A stretch of DNA of 35,285 bases, from assembly GCF_947495845.1 (NCBI RefSeq), contig NZ_CANMAO010000038.1:1-35285 (forward strand). Reading direction: 5' to 3'. The stretch's first letter is position 1. Each line of letters opens with the position of its first letter. A program made the position numbers and the translations under genes. Source of the stretch: an uncultured Endozoicomonas sp. GTDB taxonomy: Bacteria; Pseudomonadota; Gammaproteobacteria; Pseudomonadales; Endozoicomonadaceae. Positions 34,766-35,285 of this stretch are shown here, piece by piece. Under the pieces are notes generated by a model that ran no database searches, was not told the DNA's origin, and was given only the letters and a program-made list of their open reading frames with translations.

Positions 34766-35209
34766 ATTGTGCATCTATTCTTATTACAGCGGCCTTACGC
34801 AAACACAGCAGAGTCAATGCTCGTCAAATAATAGAAGGTATGAAGTCAGGGGCACTACTGGCATTGCCTATTTCGGCTGCCTGCGGTGCTGCGGGTATTA
34901 TTGTCGGTGTCGTGGGTCAAACAGGAATAGGACTGCAATTCACCCAATTTGTCACTGCTCTATCTGGTGGCTATCTGTTTACTGCGCTGCTACTGATCAG
35001 TCTCGTCGCATTGATACTGGGAATGGGATTACCCGTCACTGCCGCCTATATTGTGCTGGCAGTTATCGCGGTGCCACTGCTGGGTGATTTTGGCTTGCCA
35101 TTGCTGACATCACACTTGATTATTTTCTGGTTATCTCAAACTTCTAATGTCACGCCGCCCATTGCTCTTGCAGCTTTTGCCGGTGCAGGTGTGGCCAACG
35201 CCAACCCAA
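34755..35209 (+). pseudogene. Duplicated internal fragment of the TRAP permease gene
   Basis: 455 bases nearly identical to 29648-30102 in the TRAP permease gene (constant offset 5107, about four substitutions, no gaps seen). It begins within the large-subunit half and ends just before the last part, so neither the start nor the C-terminus is present. The residual frame encodes GLPVTAAYIVLAVIAVPLL and the SQTSNVTPPIALA stretch, then runs into unrelated sequence and stops at 35232. Upstream it abuts the structured segment at AGGCGTCGCTG. It is a non-functional remnant of a duplication or of a second locus. Confidence 0.9.
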
Positions 35210-35285
35210 CAGCAATTCCCGCTCTTTCCTGAAGCCTCACAGCTGCAAGATGTACAGAGGAGGTAGAAAAACACAGCCCGCACAA

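Noticed and set aside
34755-35232. A second functional TRAP permease gene
   Set aside because: The segment lacks the beginning of the gene and diverges into unrelated sequence before the C-terminus.

Overview
The window reads as the chromosome of a gammaproteobacterium of the Pseudomonas/Oceanospirillales type. Three blocks keep gene orders known from that group: gltX facing tRNA-Ala(GGC)-tRNA-Glu(UUC); rpe-gph followed by trpE-trpG-trpD-trpC; and trpC, then crp/vfr, divergent from an OsmC/YhfA-like gene. Miniature transposable elements, pseudogenes and proteins with eukaryote-facing features (a PPxY-bearing tail, DUF4116-like repeats) suggest a host-associated marine lineage such as Endozoicomonas. 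That genus guess is inference; nothing here proves it.

Layout: 1-3.4 kb holds a tRNA pair with a strong promoter, an EamA exporter gene broken by a 159-bp palindromic MITE, a second MITE family, and gltX. 3.5-8.6 kb holds a third MITE-like element, an NhaP-type antiporter, a TDT-family exporter divergent from a CysL/YeiE-like LysR regulator (whose leader is a second copy of the first MITE), ridA and a DUF2058 gene. 8.7-14.5 kb holds the cytochrome bc1 operon petABC, a small membrane protein with a 21-bp repeat tail, rplM-rpsI and an unrecognised membrane protein. 14.6-23.0 kb is rpe-gph, then a ddaH-permease pair on the other strand, then trpEGDC preceded by a Trp-rich leader peptide (three Trp codons) that suggests attenuation. 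23-26.5 kb holds sodC, crp/vfr, an OsmC gene and a frameshifted MATE exporter. 26.6-30.4 kb holds an AraC regulator and a TRAP-TAXI transporter (binding protein plus fused permease). 30.4-34.3 kb is a 1316-residue protein with the ATP-grasp and phosphohistidine domains of PEP synthase, no recognisable pyruvate/PEP barrel, and DUF4116-like helical repeats. The last kilobase has a strongly structured, RNA-like segment fused at a short homology to a 455-bp near-identical fragment of the TRAP permease gene.

The core genes serve translation (tRNAs, GltX, L13, S9), respiration (bc1 complex), pentose phosphate and phosphoglycolate metabolism (Rpe, Gph) and tryptophan synthesis. Accessory genes handle export (NhaP, TDT, EamA, MATE), methylarginine breakdown (DdaH plus permease), periplasmic superoxide (SodC) and organic-acid or amino-acid uptake (TRAP-TAXI). 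The best candidate for something undescribed is the dikinase-like DUF4116 protein; next are the orphan structured RNA with its TRAP fragment, and the MITE families, one of which can be removed in silico to restore an intact gene.
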